The notes under the pieces: model-generated | Told to the model about the DNA's origin: nothing | The model's database searches: none | Seen by the model: only the letters and a program-made list of their open reading frames with translations | Shown: one piece after another, positions 22,511 through 33,640 of the stretch | Layout of the letters: every line of letters starts with the position of its first letter | How positions within the stretch are numbered: position 1 is the first letter of the stretch | Program-made: the position numbers and the translations under genes | Assembly (NCBI GenBank): GCA_013407085.1 | Contig: JACCGJ010011352.1 | Location: forward strand, 1 to 64,000 | DNA: 64,000 nucleotides | Reading direction: 5' to 3' | Origin: Atriophallophorus winterbourni | Taxonomy: Eukaryota > Platyhelminthes > Trematoda > Plagiorchiida > Microphallidae

Positions 22511-23053
22511 GGAGAAATCCCATTCCCACTATGTACGATTCAAGCAATTTGCATCAAAATTTGGTTTGAATAAATGCCACAATGATTTATGTTTACGCAA
22601 TTTTCGGCAGTTCTCGAAAATAATGACAGACCGTTACTGTCAGCGGCAGGTTTCTATCATGTGAACTGCGCAGAAAAAATCTGCACAATTTCGTTGAGAT
22701 CATTGCTACGTCAAACTGCGCAGTAACACCTCATGCAATTTTGTGTGACTCTGTATCCCAATACTCTCAGACACCATACTCAGTGATAATTTTGACAGAT
22801 GGGTGTATTTCAAAGCACTTTTTTAAAAGTGCTCCCAAAGATCATGTGAATAAATTCAGCTCGCACATGTGCAGTAAACGCTATGCAGCACTAAAATCCT
22901 TTTTATTATGTTCACTGCTATGATTAAGTTTAATTTCATCGCATTGCTTACCTCAAGGCCACACGTTATTCAACAATTTCCTGCTGAATCACCATGGACT
23001 AAATTTTGATATATGAACTGGCTGCGGAGTAAACACTGCACAGAAAGCAAGCT
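22510..23053. repeat. Flanking repeat X, copy X1 (diverged)
   Basis: Homologous to 23,748-24,180, 33,770-34,310 and 43,540-44,080: 'ttttcggcagttctcgaaaataatgacag', 'aaatctgcacaatttcgtt', 'catactcagtgataattttgacagatgggtgta', 'gcagtaaacgctatg'. In the last copy (43.5-44.2 kb) X lies directly downstream of the helicase gene. X1 breaks off at 'gaaagcaagct' where the hammerhead array begins. Confidence 0.8.
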
Positions 23054-23330
23054 GAACCGGTCGTGTGCTTCTGTCCTGCTTTTCGAACGTCATATACTAC
23101 TTATTAATAAAAATCTGACTTTAAACAAAAACTACCATCCTGCTGTTATTGGAATGCTGCAAAAATATTCCAAACAGTTATCGGTGCTACACTGCACCAA
23201 CAGTGGGACTTAGATTAGTCCCCATATAAAAAGCTAAATCTTAATTAGCAAATGAGTATTTATCCTCGAAATCGCAAATAAATGGGTTTAGCACAAAGTC
23301 AGAACGGCGTTCGAATGTAAGGTCACGGAT

Positions 23331-23376
23331 ACGCATACCTGATGAGCGGCAATAACCGCAAATCCGGTCGTGTGCT
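23331..23376 (+). ncRNA. Hammerhead ribozyme at first array junction (core mutated)
   Basis: Stem I GCATAC/GTGTGC, CTGATGA 23,339-23,345 and stem II GCGG/CCGC are kept. The GAAA box reads AAAT, losing the invariant G and the A that starts stem III. It is therefore predicted inactive or very weak. Confidence 0.75.
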
Positions 23377-23640
23377 TCTGTCCTGCTTTTCGAACGTCAT
23401 ATACTACCTATTAATAAAAATCTGACTTTAAACAAAAACTACCATCCTGTTGTTATTGGATTGCTGCAAAAAATATTCCAAACATTTATCGGTGCTACAT
23501 TGCACCAACTGTGGGACTTAGATTAGTCCCCATATAAAAAACTAAATCTCAATTTGCAAATGAGGATTTATCCTCGAAATCGCAATTAAATGTGTTTAGC
23601 ACAAAGTCAGAACGACAATCGAATGTCAGGTCACGGATAC

Positions 23641-23683
23641 GCATACCTGATGAGCGGCAATAACCGCGAAACCGGTCGTGTGC
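23641..23683 (+). ncRNA. Hammerhead ribozyme at second array junction (core intact)
   Basis: Stem I is GCATAC (23,641-23,646) with GTGTGC (23,678-23,683). The core is CTGATGA 23,647-23,653; stem II GCGG (23,654-23,657) / CCGC (23,664-23,667) with loop CAATAA; GAAA 23,668-23,671; stem III ACCGGT (23,671-23,676); cleavage after C23,677. All invariant bases are present. Stem III is a 6-nt palindrome without a loop, so cleavage would need two ribozymes to pair, as described for the minimal hammerheads of Penelope-like elements. Confidence 0.9.
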
Positions 23684-23747
23684 TTCTGTCCTGCTTTTCG
23701 AACGTCATATACTACTTATTAATAGAAATCTGACTTTAAACAAAAAC

Positions 23748-24370
23748 AGATCGTTACTGTTAGCGGCAGGTTTCTATCATGTGAACTGTGCAAAAAAATC
23801 TGCACAATTTCGTTGAAATCATTGCTACGTCAAACTGCGCAGTAACACCTCGTGCAATTTCGTGTGACTCTGTATCCCAATACTCTCAGACACCATACTC
23901 AGTGATAATTTTGACAGATGGGTGTATATCAAAGCACTTTTTTAAAAGTGCCCACAAAGATCATGTGAATAAATTCAGCTCGCACATGTGCAGTAAACGC
24001 TATGCTGCACTAAAACCCTTTTTATTATGTGCACTGCTATGATTAAGTTTAATTTCATCGCACTGCTTAGCTCAAGGCCACACGTTATTCAAAAAGTTCC
24101 TACTGAATCACCATGAAGTAAATTTCAATATATGAACTAGCTGCAGAGTAAGCACTGCAAAGAAAGCAAGCTTATCACAAAAACATCAGCTAAACCAAAT
24201 TTTTCAAGCGCACTCGACAACCATACCTCAATCTTTCATATATGCCGACTATGCCGACATTATCATCGCGTGCAACAGCGAGAAATAAGTGAGGCTTCGG
24301 AATAATTAAGTAGTGCAGCTTTGAAATCAAGATACTCCAGGAAATCGACGTCAGAAACAGTATTTATTAC
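23748..24370. repeat. Flanking repeat X, copy X2 (start of segmental copy A)
   Basis: Nearly identical to 33,900-34,504 and visibly more diverged from 43,680-44,269. It leads without a break into the broken helicase exon at 24,371, as X does at the real gene. The first bases resemble X1 ('agatcgttactgttagcggcagg'), while the identity with copy B starts at about 23,770. Confidence 0.85.
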
Positions 24371-25945
24371 CCTAAGAAAACTTTAATTGTAATTCGCTTT
24401 ATCCCGCGAATTCAGCTGCTTGTTCCATCTGAAAGGATACCGTGTGGACCTATTTTTCGTTGCTCTGATAATTTTGATCATATCGTCATTGCATCTGCTC
24501 GTATTTATACCATTTAAAGAATTCCATGTACAACTCGAAGATATCTATCGGATCTCATTCTTTTCGATCCTACAAGTTGACATGCGCAAAGTTAGCCGTT
24601 TGACAGGAAAAGACCAATTAGTTTACGCTCATAAAGCAGAAGGAATTTGGTGTGCTTTTAAGCAGCTGTTTGAAACCGACACATAACGCCACAGCTTTCG
24701 ATGGAGAGACGTCAAGAGTACTGCTTCTGCTGAAGCGCATGTTCATGAGTTTCACGAAGCAAAATGTTTATGGAACAATTTATAGGTACTTAAAGACAAC
24801 CCTGAAGCATTATGTTCAGGCTTGGTCACCCTGGATACAGAAGCACATCAACCTCTTGCAGAGAATATATCATCGGAACACCAAGCTCTTACGTGGTTTG
24901 AAGCACAAACAATACGAATATCGTATTAAAAGTTTAAACCGCCGTCTTAGAAGTGATTTGATTCCTATGTTCAATATATTGCATACTCCCGACCATCCAC
25001 TGAATAAACTATTTACACGACGACCACCCCGAACCAACGGAAGTCATGAATAAACAATGCGTATTTACGAACCGAAACTGAACTGTCGAAGCTATTTTTA
25101 TTCTGTAGGTGAATATTAAAATGGAACACCCTACCCTGTAATGTTTCACATTCACCAAAATTGGATTTTTTAAATCGAACTTGGACAACTTCACGTTGAC
25201 GAATCCGAACATGGAACCTGTATATTCTGCGTCATTGCAGCTTCGAAATTTGAATCATTGCATCGATGTCAACTATACATCATGGCCCCAGGGATTTACA
25301 TGGGCCATCCAACCTATTGAAACCAGTTTCTGCCCTAGGGATTTTTACCTGATACCGAAATGCTCAGTAAATGAAAAAATCCCGTTTTTACTACCTAGGT
25401 TATTCGTAATTCCATATTATTTTGTGGTTTCTGTAAAGCTATACGCTTTTTAGACCACCAGATTGAATTGATTTTAATTGATTTTAATTGTTGTAGAACT
25501 TCAGGTAACCGGCGCAAAACATCGAATGATACTTCCATAAAACATAGAGGTCATTTTTAAAATATCGGCAAAAATGACTCACTCGGCCCATGAACGCGCG
25601 ATTTCCATTAGTTCTCTCGTGAACGGTTCGACATAGTCTTCTCCACTTCTCGACTCATTTGCCGAAAGATTTCACAATACCAATGCGACACTCAGCTGCC
25701 AGGCGAGAAAGCAAACTTGCTTTCTCCTGAAACTTGAATACGCCTAATGAAATCTTGTCCTGATGGTCTGGTCTAACGGATCAAAACGGTTAATAACAAT
25801 ACCAAAGCAACTCTAACCTATACGACGTGGCATATAGAGTCGTTCACAAAATTACTATTGCTAAATCTGTTATAGCATCTGCTCAATTTATTTGACATTC
25901 ACTTCAAGTGAATTAGCGCATCCAACAAGCGTCCTCGACGACGAC
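24371..25945 (-). pseudogene. Broken copy of helicase C-terminal exon and adjoining intron (copy A)
   Basis: Bases 24,371-24,432 and 25,492-25,726 match the real exon 44,270-44,573. The match continues into its upstream intron to about 25,945 (real 44,800). In the exon part a stop replaces the codon after FGK (real FGRR), a small deletion shifts the frame before the GEDY segment, and a LINE fragment of about 1.06 kb splits the exon at 24,432/25,492. It cannot encode the C-terminus. The divergence from the real exon is clearly larger than that between copies A and B. Confidence 0.9.
24433..25491 (+). mobile_element. 5'-truncated family E LINE inserted in the pseudo-exon (copy A)
   Basis: It carries the end of an ORF2 (24,652-25,053) with YVQAWSPWIQKHINLLQRI, YHRNTKLLRGL and SDLIPMFNILHTPDHPLNKL, then a 3' UTR ending in the direct repeats 'gattttaattgattttaattg', typical of CR1-group tips. 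It interrupts exon sequence with clean resumption at 25,492. The same insertion is present in copy B, so it predates the 10-kb duplication. Confidence 0.85.
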
Positions 25946-26079
25946 GGTTACGTATATCAGAAGGCGAATGACCTGTGTGTGTGTGTCAAAATATGCTTCA
26001 GCGTAAAAACCTCACTTCTGTTCAAACTGGCATTGCCGAAATTTTCGGCCACGATATTCCAAAGTATCATCAATACTAT

Positions 26080-26450
26080 CCCAAAAAGTTCGGTACTTGG
26101 TCCGGTGCTCCTTTTGGTCTGCATCAACGACCTTCCGAAAATTGTCACAGCCAAAATGGTTTTCGTTGCGATTGTTGCTAAACTTTGGAGGCGAATCACG
26201 TCGAGCGTGGACTGTTTGCGCTTATAAACCCATTTTGATATATTGAACAGCTGGTCAAAGCGAAACAGGCTTCTATTCAACTTCAGAAAGTGCGAAATGT
26301 TACGAATAGGTTAAGTTTTTCCATTCTCCTACAATCTTGGATCGCTACAACTGGAATGGAGAAGAAAGGAAAGGGACCACGGCTTATGGATTAGGGGAAG
26401 TAATAAGAATAGCATACAATGCGGAGCAGTGTACAACCGCAAGGTAGCAT
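26080..26450 (+). pseudogene. LINE RT fragment (family F), copy A
   Basis: 'ttcggtacttggtccggtgctccttttggtctgcatcaacgacctt' encodes the SVLGPVLLLVCINDLP block. The catalytic box reads FVAIVAKL in place of FVADDAKL, so both aspartates are lost. Downstream thumb sequence is collinear with 18,900-19,190. Confidence 0.75.
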
Positions 26451-26679
26451 TGGATCTGAGTAGTCAGTCGTAGTGGACACGTTTATAATATCTCGGTAAA
26501 CTAACTATAGCGGTGACGGTCAAAACCTCTAAAAATAACATTTTTACCGAGATGTATGATGGAATCAATTAAGACAAACTGAAAAGCACTTAATAGGAAT
26601 CTCTCGAAGGATGTCAGAATTCGTGACTCCAGAATTTCTGCACCGAAACCGCCTAATGACCCAGGGCTTCCACAATCAG

Positions 26680-26885
26680 ACGAGATTCCGAATAGATACA
26701 CAGCGGCAATCCCAAAAAACGACCAATGTCCGACTCTCAAAGGGTCGGACAAAAAGACGTTAAAACGTTCACCATTATCATCGGATACGCATAACGAAAA
26801 TCTATTGAAAGCAATGCAGTACGTGAGAAAACAGCAGAATTCGAAATTATTGATTATGGGGGACATCAATCTGCCTCAACTATAA
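26680..26885 (+). pseudogene. LINE endonuclease fragment, copy A
   Basis: The plus frame reads ENLLKAMQYVRKQQNSKLL, then IMGDINLPQL, the conserved MGDFN motif region of apurinic/apyrimidinic-type LINE endonucleases with F changed to I. The longer minus-strand frame here is its shadow. Confidence 0.7.
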
Positions 26886-26989
26886 ATCCGAGTAGATCAT
26901 CCAACCTGATCACTAGACTAAGAATTTCGCGAAATGTTCGATTTAATTCCCATGTATAATCATGTTTTCGAAAATACTCGACAAAGAAA

Positions 26990-27555
26990 TTTACAACAGA
27001 CATCTGTTCTTGAGTATGCGGTAGTGGTCTGGGCTGGTTGGCTGCGAAAAGATATTGCTCTCTTCGATAAAATCTACCATAGAGCAACAAAGATAGTGAT
27101 TAGTCTTAGCAATGCTCCGTATACCGAAAGATTGCGACGTGCGGGTCTATGTGACTTCACCCAAATGAGGGTAAGACGCGATAATATTCTGACCTATAGA
27201 GTTGTGTCTACTGAAGGAAATTCACTTGCTTGATGTATGTCATGGAAAAGTGACACGGGGACATACTTTATCCCTGTACGTTCCAAGTTCCCGTATTGAT
27301 TGTGGGCGCCATTTGTTCGCCGTACGAGCTATATTTCTTTGGAATTCCCAACCCCAACATGTGGTGGACTCTCCATGCCTGGCGATTTTTAAAGCGAAAT
27401 TGGACTACCACTTGCGAACGAACATCACTCATGAGCCTTAAATTTTATATTATCCATTGCTTTATACTATTGTAATTTTCATGTTTTATTCATACCGTAA
27501 TCCTGTGGTGTTTTAAAGTAATAACATTTTTAACCATAAATACTTAAATCCTTCA
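26990..27555 (+). mobile_element. Family B LINE 3' end, copy A
   Basis: VVWAGWLRKDIALFDKIYHR and YTERLRRAGLCDF match the family B C-terminus at 17,277-16,900 (opposite strand there). One frameshift near 27,225 splits the frame, which then continues HLLDVCHGKVTRGHTLSLYV and ends at a stop at 27,441. The 3' tail runs to 27,555 with 'aaatccttcaatcc', the reverse of the ggattcaagga tip seen elsewhere. Confidence 0.85.
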
Positions 27556-27824
27556 ATCCTAGAGCTAGTCTTAATATCTGAAGCCACGGCCGTTGAACGC
27601 CAGTAGAATGGTAAAGAAAACAAAACGAAATAGAAAAGTGGATTAGATTGGTTTGATGGATACAATGGTGGTTTTCTATTAACATAATATAAATTTCAGT
27701 GATCGTGCTCGCATCTCAAAACCCTGAGAGATTACATCACCAACACGATACATTTACCTTTCAAACACATCCCGAAACATAATCGCAAAGAACCCCACTT
27801 AGGAATTCGCAATCTAACTAGAAA
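27556..27824. other. Unassigned stretch, copy A
   Basis: No motif was found. It precedes the family F connector domain and may be decayed endonuclease-to-RT linker. Confidence 0.3.
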
Positions 27825-29300
27825 ATGGTTGACAAAGCGGAATTTGGCTTAGGCAATTCACATGGTCGCCAGAACAGAATCGACCTTGGAAAACTTTCGC
27901 GAATTGCGGAATCAATCACAAATCTCATCCAGGAGGATAAAATATATCACCAGCTTCAGCTGGCAGTAAGAATGCAGCGAAATCCCAAATTGCTTTATCG
28001 AACCAATAACAAAACTTTAAGGTCAAAACCCAGCGTTTTTTCCTATCATGACAGATAACGAACTAACTGAATTTGTGCTGGAAACCGCCAACGCTCTCGC
28101 CAGCTTTTATTCACCAGTTTTAACCCCCAAAGATGCATTACAATCATTGGAATTGTCAACACAAATTGTGCCTGAGACTATATAAACATCAATTCTGAAA
28201 TAGTGCAGCAACAACTTGGCAGGTTAAATATCAATACGTCCACGGGAGCTGACAGAATCAAACCTGCAATCCTAAAGTTATGCGGCACTTAATTGTGCGA
28301 ACCACTTTGCGATTTAATTAACCACTGTTTGAGGAAAGGTGTTATACCAGCTGACTGGAAGAGAGGAATCATAACACCCATCTACAAAGGTGGAACTCGT
28401 TCTGATCAAGAAAATCAAAGCCTTGTTACACTCCTTCCATTGTTCATAAGAACACAGCCAATTGTATGCGAAAGAATTGTAAGTCATCTCAAAACCTAAA
28501 ACTTGTTGTCCAGAGAGCAACACGGATTTCGGAAGTCTCGTAATTGCTTGACTAACCTACTAGAGACAATGGACGACTGGACGCAGGTAGTGTATGTGGG
28601 TGGTTGCGTGCATGCATTTAAGCAAGCTGCTGGATGTTGGTATTAATGGGTACCTTCATACCTGGCTAAAAAGATACATTCTTGATCCCAAGTCAACTGT
28701 ACGTACCGATGGTGTGGGGAATAGAGAATTCGAAGCCGGAAGCGGTGTCCAACAAGGTTCGGGACTTGGTCCGGTGCTATTTTTGATATACATCAACGAC
28801 CTTCGAAACTTGTGACAACCAAAATGGTTCTAGTTGCGGATGATGCTAAACTTGGGAGGCGAATCACGTCAAGTGTGGACTGTTTTCGCAAAATGTTGCG
28901 AATAGTAAAGGTTTGCCATTTTTTACAAATCTTGAGTCGCAACAACTAGAATTGTGAATAAAAGAAAAGGACCTCGGCGTATGAATTTTCGAAGTCTCAA
29001 GAATAGCATGCAATGCGAAGCAGTGTACAACTGAGCTACCCGCACGCTAGATTTGTTTCGGCGTATTCGCGGACATTTTTCCCGTGAAACATATCCGAGC
29101 GCATAAATACGTATATTAAACCAGTGATGCATTACTTATTGCAAACTTGGGCTCCAATGCTACGGAGGACATCAAGCTGCTCGATAGGATTTTTAAGCAA
29201 AACAGCAAAATTGTTTTTGTATTTCCGCTACGTTCAATATGAGGGCATACTGGCTCATCACGCTATTCAAGAATGAAGGAGATAGATAGACTGCAACAAT
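27825..29300 (+). pseudogene. LINE RT, family F, copy A
   Basis: The connector has LSRIAESITNLIQEDKIYHQ and RNPKLLYRTNN (27,825-28,058). RT start blocks are in shifted frames: STGADRIKPAIL near 28,235, DWKRGIITPIYKGG (28,350-28,395), EQHGF near 28,515, then 28,594-28,815 with SGVQQGSGLGPVLFLIYIND, and VADDAKLG near 28,840. The thumb and connection run to about 29,300. Stops and frameshifts are frequent. Confidence 0.82.
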
Positions 29301-29304
29301 TACT

Positions 29305-30789
29305 GAGGAATCTCCCTTCTGAATGTTGTAGGCAAGTTGCTTGCTAAAGTCTTACAGATTCCGCTGCAAGTTTTAGCTGATAGAATTTACTCCGAATCTC
29401 AGTGTGGCTTCCGCAAGGGAAGATCAACCGTTGACATGATCTTCTCCCTGAGACAACTTCAAGAAAAGTGTAGGGAACAACGTATGCCATTATACTTTGT
29501 TTTTATTGACTTAACGAAGGCATTCGACTACGTCAGCAGAGAGGGTCTGTTCAAAATGCTTGATTTGATAGGCTGCCCCCCGAAACTGCTAAATCTCGTT
29601 ATTTCGTTTCACTCAGGCATGAAAAGCTTAGTCCATTTTAACGGTTTCAGCTCAGAAACCTTTGAAATTCGCCGAGGCGTCAAACAAGGGTGTTTTTGCT
29701 CCCACCCTGTTCGGCATTTTCTTTGCTCTGCTTCTGAAGCATTCTTTCAGGACAAGGACAGAAGGTATTTACCTACGCACACGAAGTGATGGCAAGCTTT
29801 TTAACCTAAACCGGTTGAGAGCACAAACCAATGGACGAAATGTGCTAATCCATGACTGCTGTTTGCCGACGATGCAGCCTTTATTGCTCACTCCCAAGAG
29901 AACCTACAGTCGCTAATGGACTGATTTCGTCGGCATGCAAAGACTTTGGGATAACAATCAGCATGAGCAAGACCAAAGTCCTTGATCAAGGGACTGGATC
30001 GCCTCCCATCATAAGTGTTGGAAACTGTAAGCTTGAATCAGTACATCAGTTCACATATCTTGGTTCAACCATTGCGGATAACCTCTCGCTAGACACGGAG
30101 ATTGTTAAGCGTATTGGCGGAGCAGCTGTCATTCTGTTTTGTTGGAACTCTCGTGTTTGGGGTAACCGCAAGCTGAATGTAAAGACAAAGATGATGGTAT
30201 ACAGCGCGTGCGTACTAAATGCTTTGCTGTACGGCAGTGAAACCTGGACCACCCATGCGAGACACGAACGGAAGCTGAATGCTTTCCATCTACGAAGCAT
30301 CCGTCGTATCTTGAACATATTGTGGGTGGACAGAGTGACTAATGATGAAGTGCTCTCAAAAGCTGGTCTACAGAGCATGTTCACTCTATCGCGACAGCGC
30401 CGCCTGCGGTGGCTTGGTCATGTCTACAGAAAGGAAAATGGTCGTATTCCGAAAGATCTACTCTATGGTAAGCTGCAAATAGGAAGTCGACCATTGGGCA
30501 GACCGCACCGTACAAAGACGTTTGCAAAAGAGATATGAAAGCTCTTGGCATTGACCGGTTGAGTTGTGAAGAACTTGCTCTTGATCGCTCACATTGGAGA
30601 CACTGTGTAAAGCGTCGTCTGCATGCTGGGGATGAGCAGATACAGCTCTTGGCTGCTGAACGCAGATCACGCCGCAGGCGTGCAACTGACGCAATACAAC
30701 CGAGTTCTGACTTTCGTTGCCAGCGCTGCGGGAGAGACTGTTCCTCCCGAATCGGACTGTTAAGTCATTCCAAAAGCTGCAAAACTTGA
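29305..30789 (+). pseudogene. Non-LTR RT with C-terminal zinc finger (family C), copy A
   Basis: This is a different LINE clade. Palm: SQCGFRKGRSTVDMIFSLRQ, YFVFIDLTKAFDYV, EIRRGVKQGC, and after a frameshift APTLFGIFFALLL. The catalytic LFADDAAFIAH lies at about 29,858 in a third frame. Thumb: HQFTYLGSTI, LLYGSETWTT, RRLRWLGHVYR, IPKDLLYGKL. After another frameshift near 30,515 the C-terminus has LDRSHWRHCV and the finger CQRCGRDC...HSKSC (30,717-30,780), then a stop. An in-frame TGA at 29,920 is private to copy A. The clade is not named with confidence. Confidence 0.88.
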
Positions 30790-31210
30790 ACATTCACGCG
30801 ATTGCGATGTACATCCATGGTCGACATCGACCGAATGAGGCCAACAACATCAGCTGGCTCATCTTAATTTCAACACTGCTTCGCAGACTGGTACAATTGG
30901 ATCTAATCCTAACTTATAATATAATGAGCACTAAGATGCACCCCATGAGCATTCATTTCGCCTCCTGGTCAAGCCATACCACACGTACTCACCTGCTGGC
31001 ATTAGATAATCGTCATTCTCAACAGAACTGCCTTCGTTTCTTATATTCGGTGCGCGTTTGTTTCTTATGGAACATCCAAGCGCTAGATAATGTACAATCG
31101 CATAGTGAAAGGATTTTCAAAAACAAATTGGATATATTTATGCGGCAGCATTCTCATTCGGAAACGGATGACAGTAATTCTTCATCTATGAGTCGAAATT
31201 TATTGTAAAG
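30790..31210 (+). pseudogene. CR1-like LINE 3' end (family G), copy A
   Basis: The open frame includes LVQLDLILTYNIMSTKMHP, NCLRFLYSVRVCFLWNIQ, KNKLDIFMRQHSHSET and a stop at 31,208, the standard end of a CR1-like ORF2. Copy B lacks 206 bp of it. Confidence 0.8.
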
Positions 31211-31609
31211 TTCAAATCTAAAATATTTGTTTTGTGATTCGTTTTTTTCTAAAATTAGTTTGTAAACTAAAAGCAGTATAGAAGTAGAAAACGCAGAGAA
31301 TCTGTTATAAAAATAATAGGCTGCTCCTGATCAGCGTAAAACAGCAGAATGGAAATAGAGATAAAGTACGTAAGTCTTCTAACTTTAAAATTATGTCAAT
31401 TATATGCTTGCACGTTCCATAAATCCATAATGGTTGCGAAGACAATATCACGCTTGATGAGCAGTTTAGCTGAAAAATTAAAAAAGAATAAAGGAAATCG
31501 TTGATCAACTTATCGTTTATCGGTTTCGAGAATTTGCTAATGTGCGATTGCTTAACTGCTTGGCTAGCCAGGGTTAGTAAACATCGCTCCTACTACGTTG
31601 TTTCAAGGA
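31211..31609. other. Unassigned stretch, copy A
   Basis: AT-rich 3' UTR-like sequence after the family G ORF. No gene is seen. Confidence 0.35.
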
Positions 31610-32840
31610 TTCAAGGGTTTATGGTTAACAAGTTAATATTTTACAACTCCGCAGGATGACGGTATGAATGACAATGTGAAAAGTATAATAGAATAAAAGT
31701 AATAGAGCACATCAAATGTAAGTATCAGGAATGATATTTTATTGCATGTGTTTGTCAAATTTCGCTTTAAACACTGCCAGGAAAGTAGAACCAACCACAT
31801 GTTGGGGTAGGGAATTCCAAAGAAATATAGCACGTACCGCAAAAAAATGGCACCTATAATCTATAGAGAAATTGGGACGTAAAGGGATAAGGAATGCTGG
31901 CGTGTCATTTTCCCATCACACCCATTAAGCAAGTGTTTTAGTGGAAGTCCTTCTCGAGACACAATGCTTTAGGTCAGAATAACATCGAGTCGTATCCTCC
32001 TTTGGATAAAGTCACATAGAGCCAGACGTCGCAATCTTTCGGTCTACGGAACATTGCGAAAACCCGTCAATAATTTTGTTGCTCCGTCATAGATTTTATC
32101 AAAGAGAGATTAGATCTCTAGTGCATACTCGATTGTAAGGCGAAAGGAGGCGTTCATTATCCTAGGTAACGTTACCAGCGAGATTCATTTAAATATTTTT
32201 CGAAAGAGACTAAACAATCTGTTGGCCCGTTGATATATATTCTGGAATCGCACCGTCCTCTTCAGGTTTCCACTTATCCATACTCCAATATCTTTTTCCA
32301 ACAAATTCTACTTCAGGTTTTCAGTTCCAAATAGGTATATCAAATGAACATTCTTGACAAGGTGTAGCATCTTACTATTCCATATATTAAATGTAATATT
32401 ATTTGCGGCCGCCCAAATTGACACGTTGATCAAATCCATTTGCAGTTTCTCACAATCATCTGCAAAACAGATTTGCGTCTAAATTTTTATGTCATACGCA
32501 AACTGGACCATTTTGGATTACAGAACGTAGGTTGATCGTTTATGTATATTAGAAACAGGAGAGGGCCGAGCACGGATCATTGTTGGACTCCACTGGCGGT
32601 TTCGAACACTTGGGATAGCACTCTGTTGACCTTAAATCCGTCGTGGCGATCTGAGAGGTAGTGGTTCACATATTCCTAAACGCATCAGTTTCCGAAGAAT
32701 CAAATGGTGATTGACTCTGTCGAAATCCTAAGAAGTGTCTAAGTAACAACGTTAATACAAGAAATTATATCCAAATTCTTCGTCCAGGCGTCTAACGCTA
32801 TGAGATGATTCGCTAGACGAAAGCGATGTGGGTAAAAACA
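31610..32840 (-). pseudogene. Family B LINE, decayed, minus strand, copy A
   Basis: The reverse complement follows the 16,740-18,000 element segment by segment: tail 'caaggattcaagggtttatggtta', 'gttggggtagggaattccaaagaaatatagcacgtac', 'cgtcgcaatctttcggt', 'agatctctagtgcatac', 'cacaatcatctgcaaaac' and 'gactccactggcggtttcgaacac'. It is more decayed than the 17-kb copy, with no open frame above 70 codons. Confidence 0.8.
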
Positions 32841-32989
32841 GTATATCCTGATAATCAGGTGCTCAAAATAATTCGCCCGCACGGCACGAACAAAATTAGT
32901 CTTATTTCAACAGCAACTCCTACTAACAACCAGAAACTGATTCATATAGTGAAAACAGTGCTCTCGAAATAGCAGTGAATTATTTAGAA

Positions 32990-33640
32990 ATCCTTATTTT
33001 CTAAGTGACCGTCAGTTGACTGGGAAAACAAAGATGATGGTATACAGCGTGTGTGTACCAAATGTACAGCAGTGAAACCTCAGCCATTCGCGCAAGACGC
33101 GAACAGAATAAGGATGCTTTTCATTTAAATGACATCCACCTTATCTATAACATATCGTGGGTGGAAAGAGTAACGCATGATGAAGTGGTTTCTGAAGCTC
33201 GTCTGCAGATGACGTTCACCTTAATACGAGAGCGCCGTCTAAGCTGGTTAGATCATGCGCCCAGAATGCAAAATAGTCATATTCAAAAGATCTTCTTTAT
33301 GGTTAGTTAAAAACAGAATGTCGACCGTTGAACAGACCACACACAGCACACAGGCGTTTGATAAACAGCTGTGAAAGCTTTGACTTTGATCCTTCGAGCT
33401 AGAAAGAACGTGTTCTTCACTGCTGACTTTTGACTAACTGTGTAAAGCGTCATTTGCATGTCGGGGAATAGCAGATACTGCTCTTAAGTGCCAATAGTAG
33501 ATCAGGCAGTCAGCGTGCATCTGACATCGTTCGAGCGAGTACTGCCATTCACTGTGAGCGCTGCGGGAGAGACTTTTCCTTCACAATCGAAATGCTTAGT
33601 CAATCATGAAGTTGTTGAGCATGGAATCGCTGTATGATTT
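32990..33640 (+). pseudogene. Family C LINE C-terminal part, decayed, end of copy A
   Basis: RTKMMVYS-like start, then an 85-codon frame (33,053-33,310) with SWVERVTHDEVVSEARLQM and RERRLSWLDHA, equivalent to the thumb of family C at 30,190-30,430. The finger region 'ctgtgagcgctgcgggagagac' lies near 33,560 with frameshifts. It is a second, older copy of the family inside the duplicated block. Confidence 0.8.

Larger units (their letters stand above)
23055..23747 (+). repeat. Hammerhead-bearing tandem array, 307-308 bp unit (retrozyme-like)
   Basis: Predicted ribozyme cleavage positions lie at 23,062, 23,369 and 23,677, giving units of 307 and 308 bp and a third partial unit of 70 bp ending at 'aaacaaaaac'. 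The body contains 'cttctgtcctgcttttcgaacgtcatatacta', 'tgggacttagattagtcccc' (an 8-bp hairpin stem, gggactta/... with agtcccc) and 'aaatgagtatttatcctcg'. The array starts within a few bases of a cleavage site (AACCGGTC) and is flanked by copies X1 and X2 of another repeat. Tandem units with one hammerhead each are the genomic form of animal retrozymes and of Penelope-like terminal repeats. Confidence 0.85.
23770..33300. repeat. Segmental tandem duplication, copy A
   Basis: This block of about 9.5 kb is repeated at 33,904-43,065 with only scattered single-base differences over most of its length. Exceptions are a 20-bp loss near 35,455 in B, a 206-bp loss in B at 40,921 and a patchy segment in B at 41,617-41,800. 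It holds repeat X, a broken helicase exon and LINE mosaics. Past 33,300 the two copies differ at roughly one base in ten until the next X. Confidence 0.93.

Noticed and set aside
25970..25990. (GT)n run as a regulatory element
   Set aside because: Only about six dinucleotides, duplicated with the block, and no associated feature.
26501..26869. 122-codon minus-strand frame (also at 36,615-36,983)
   Set aside because: It overlaps the plus-strand LINE endonuclease block with MGDIN. Its presence in both segmental copies reflects duplication, not selection.
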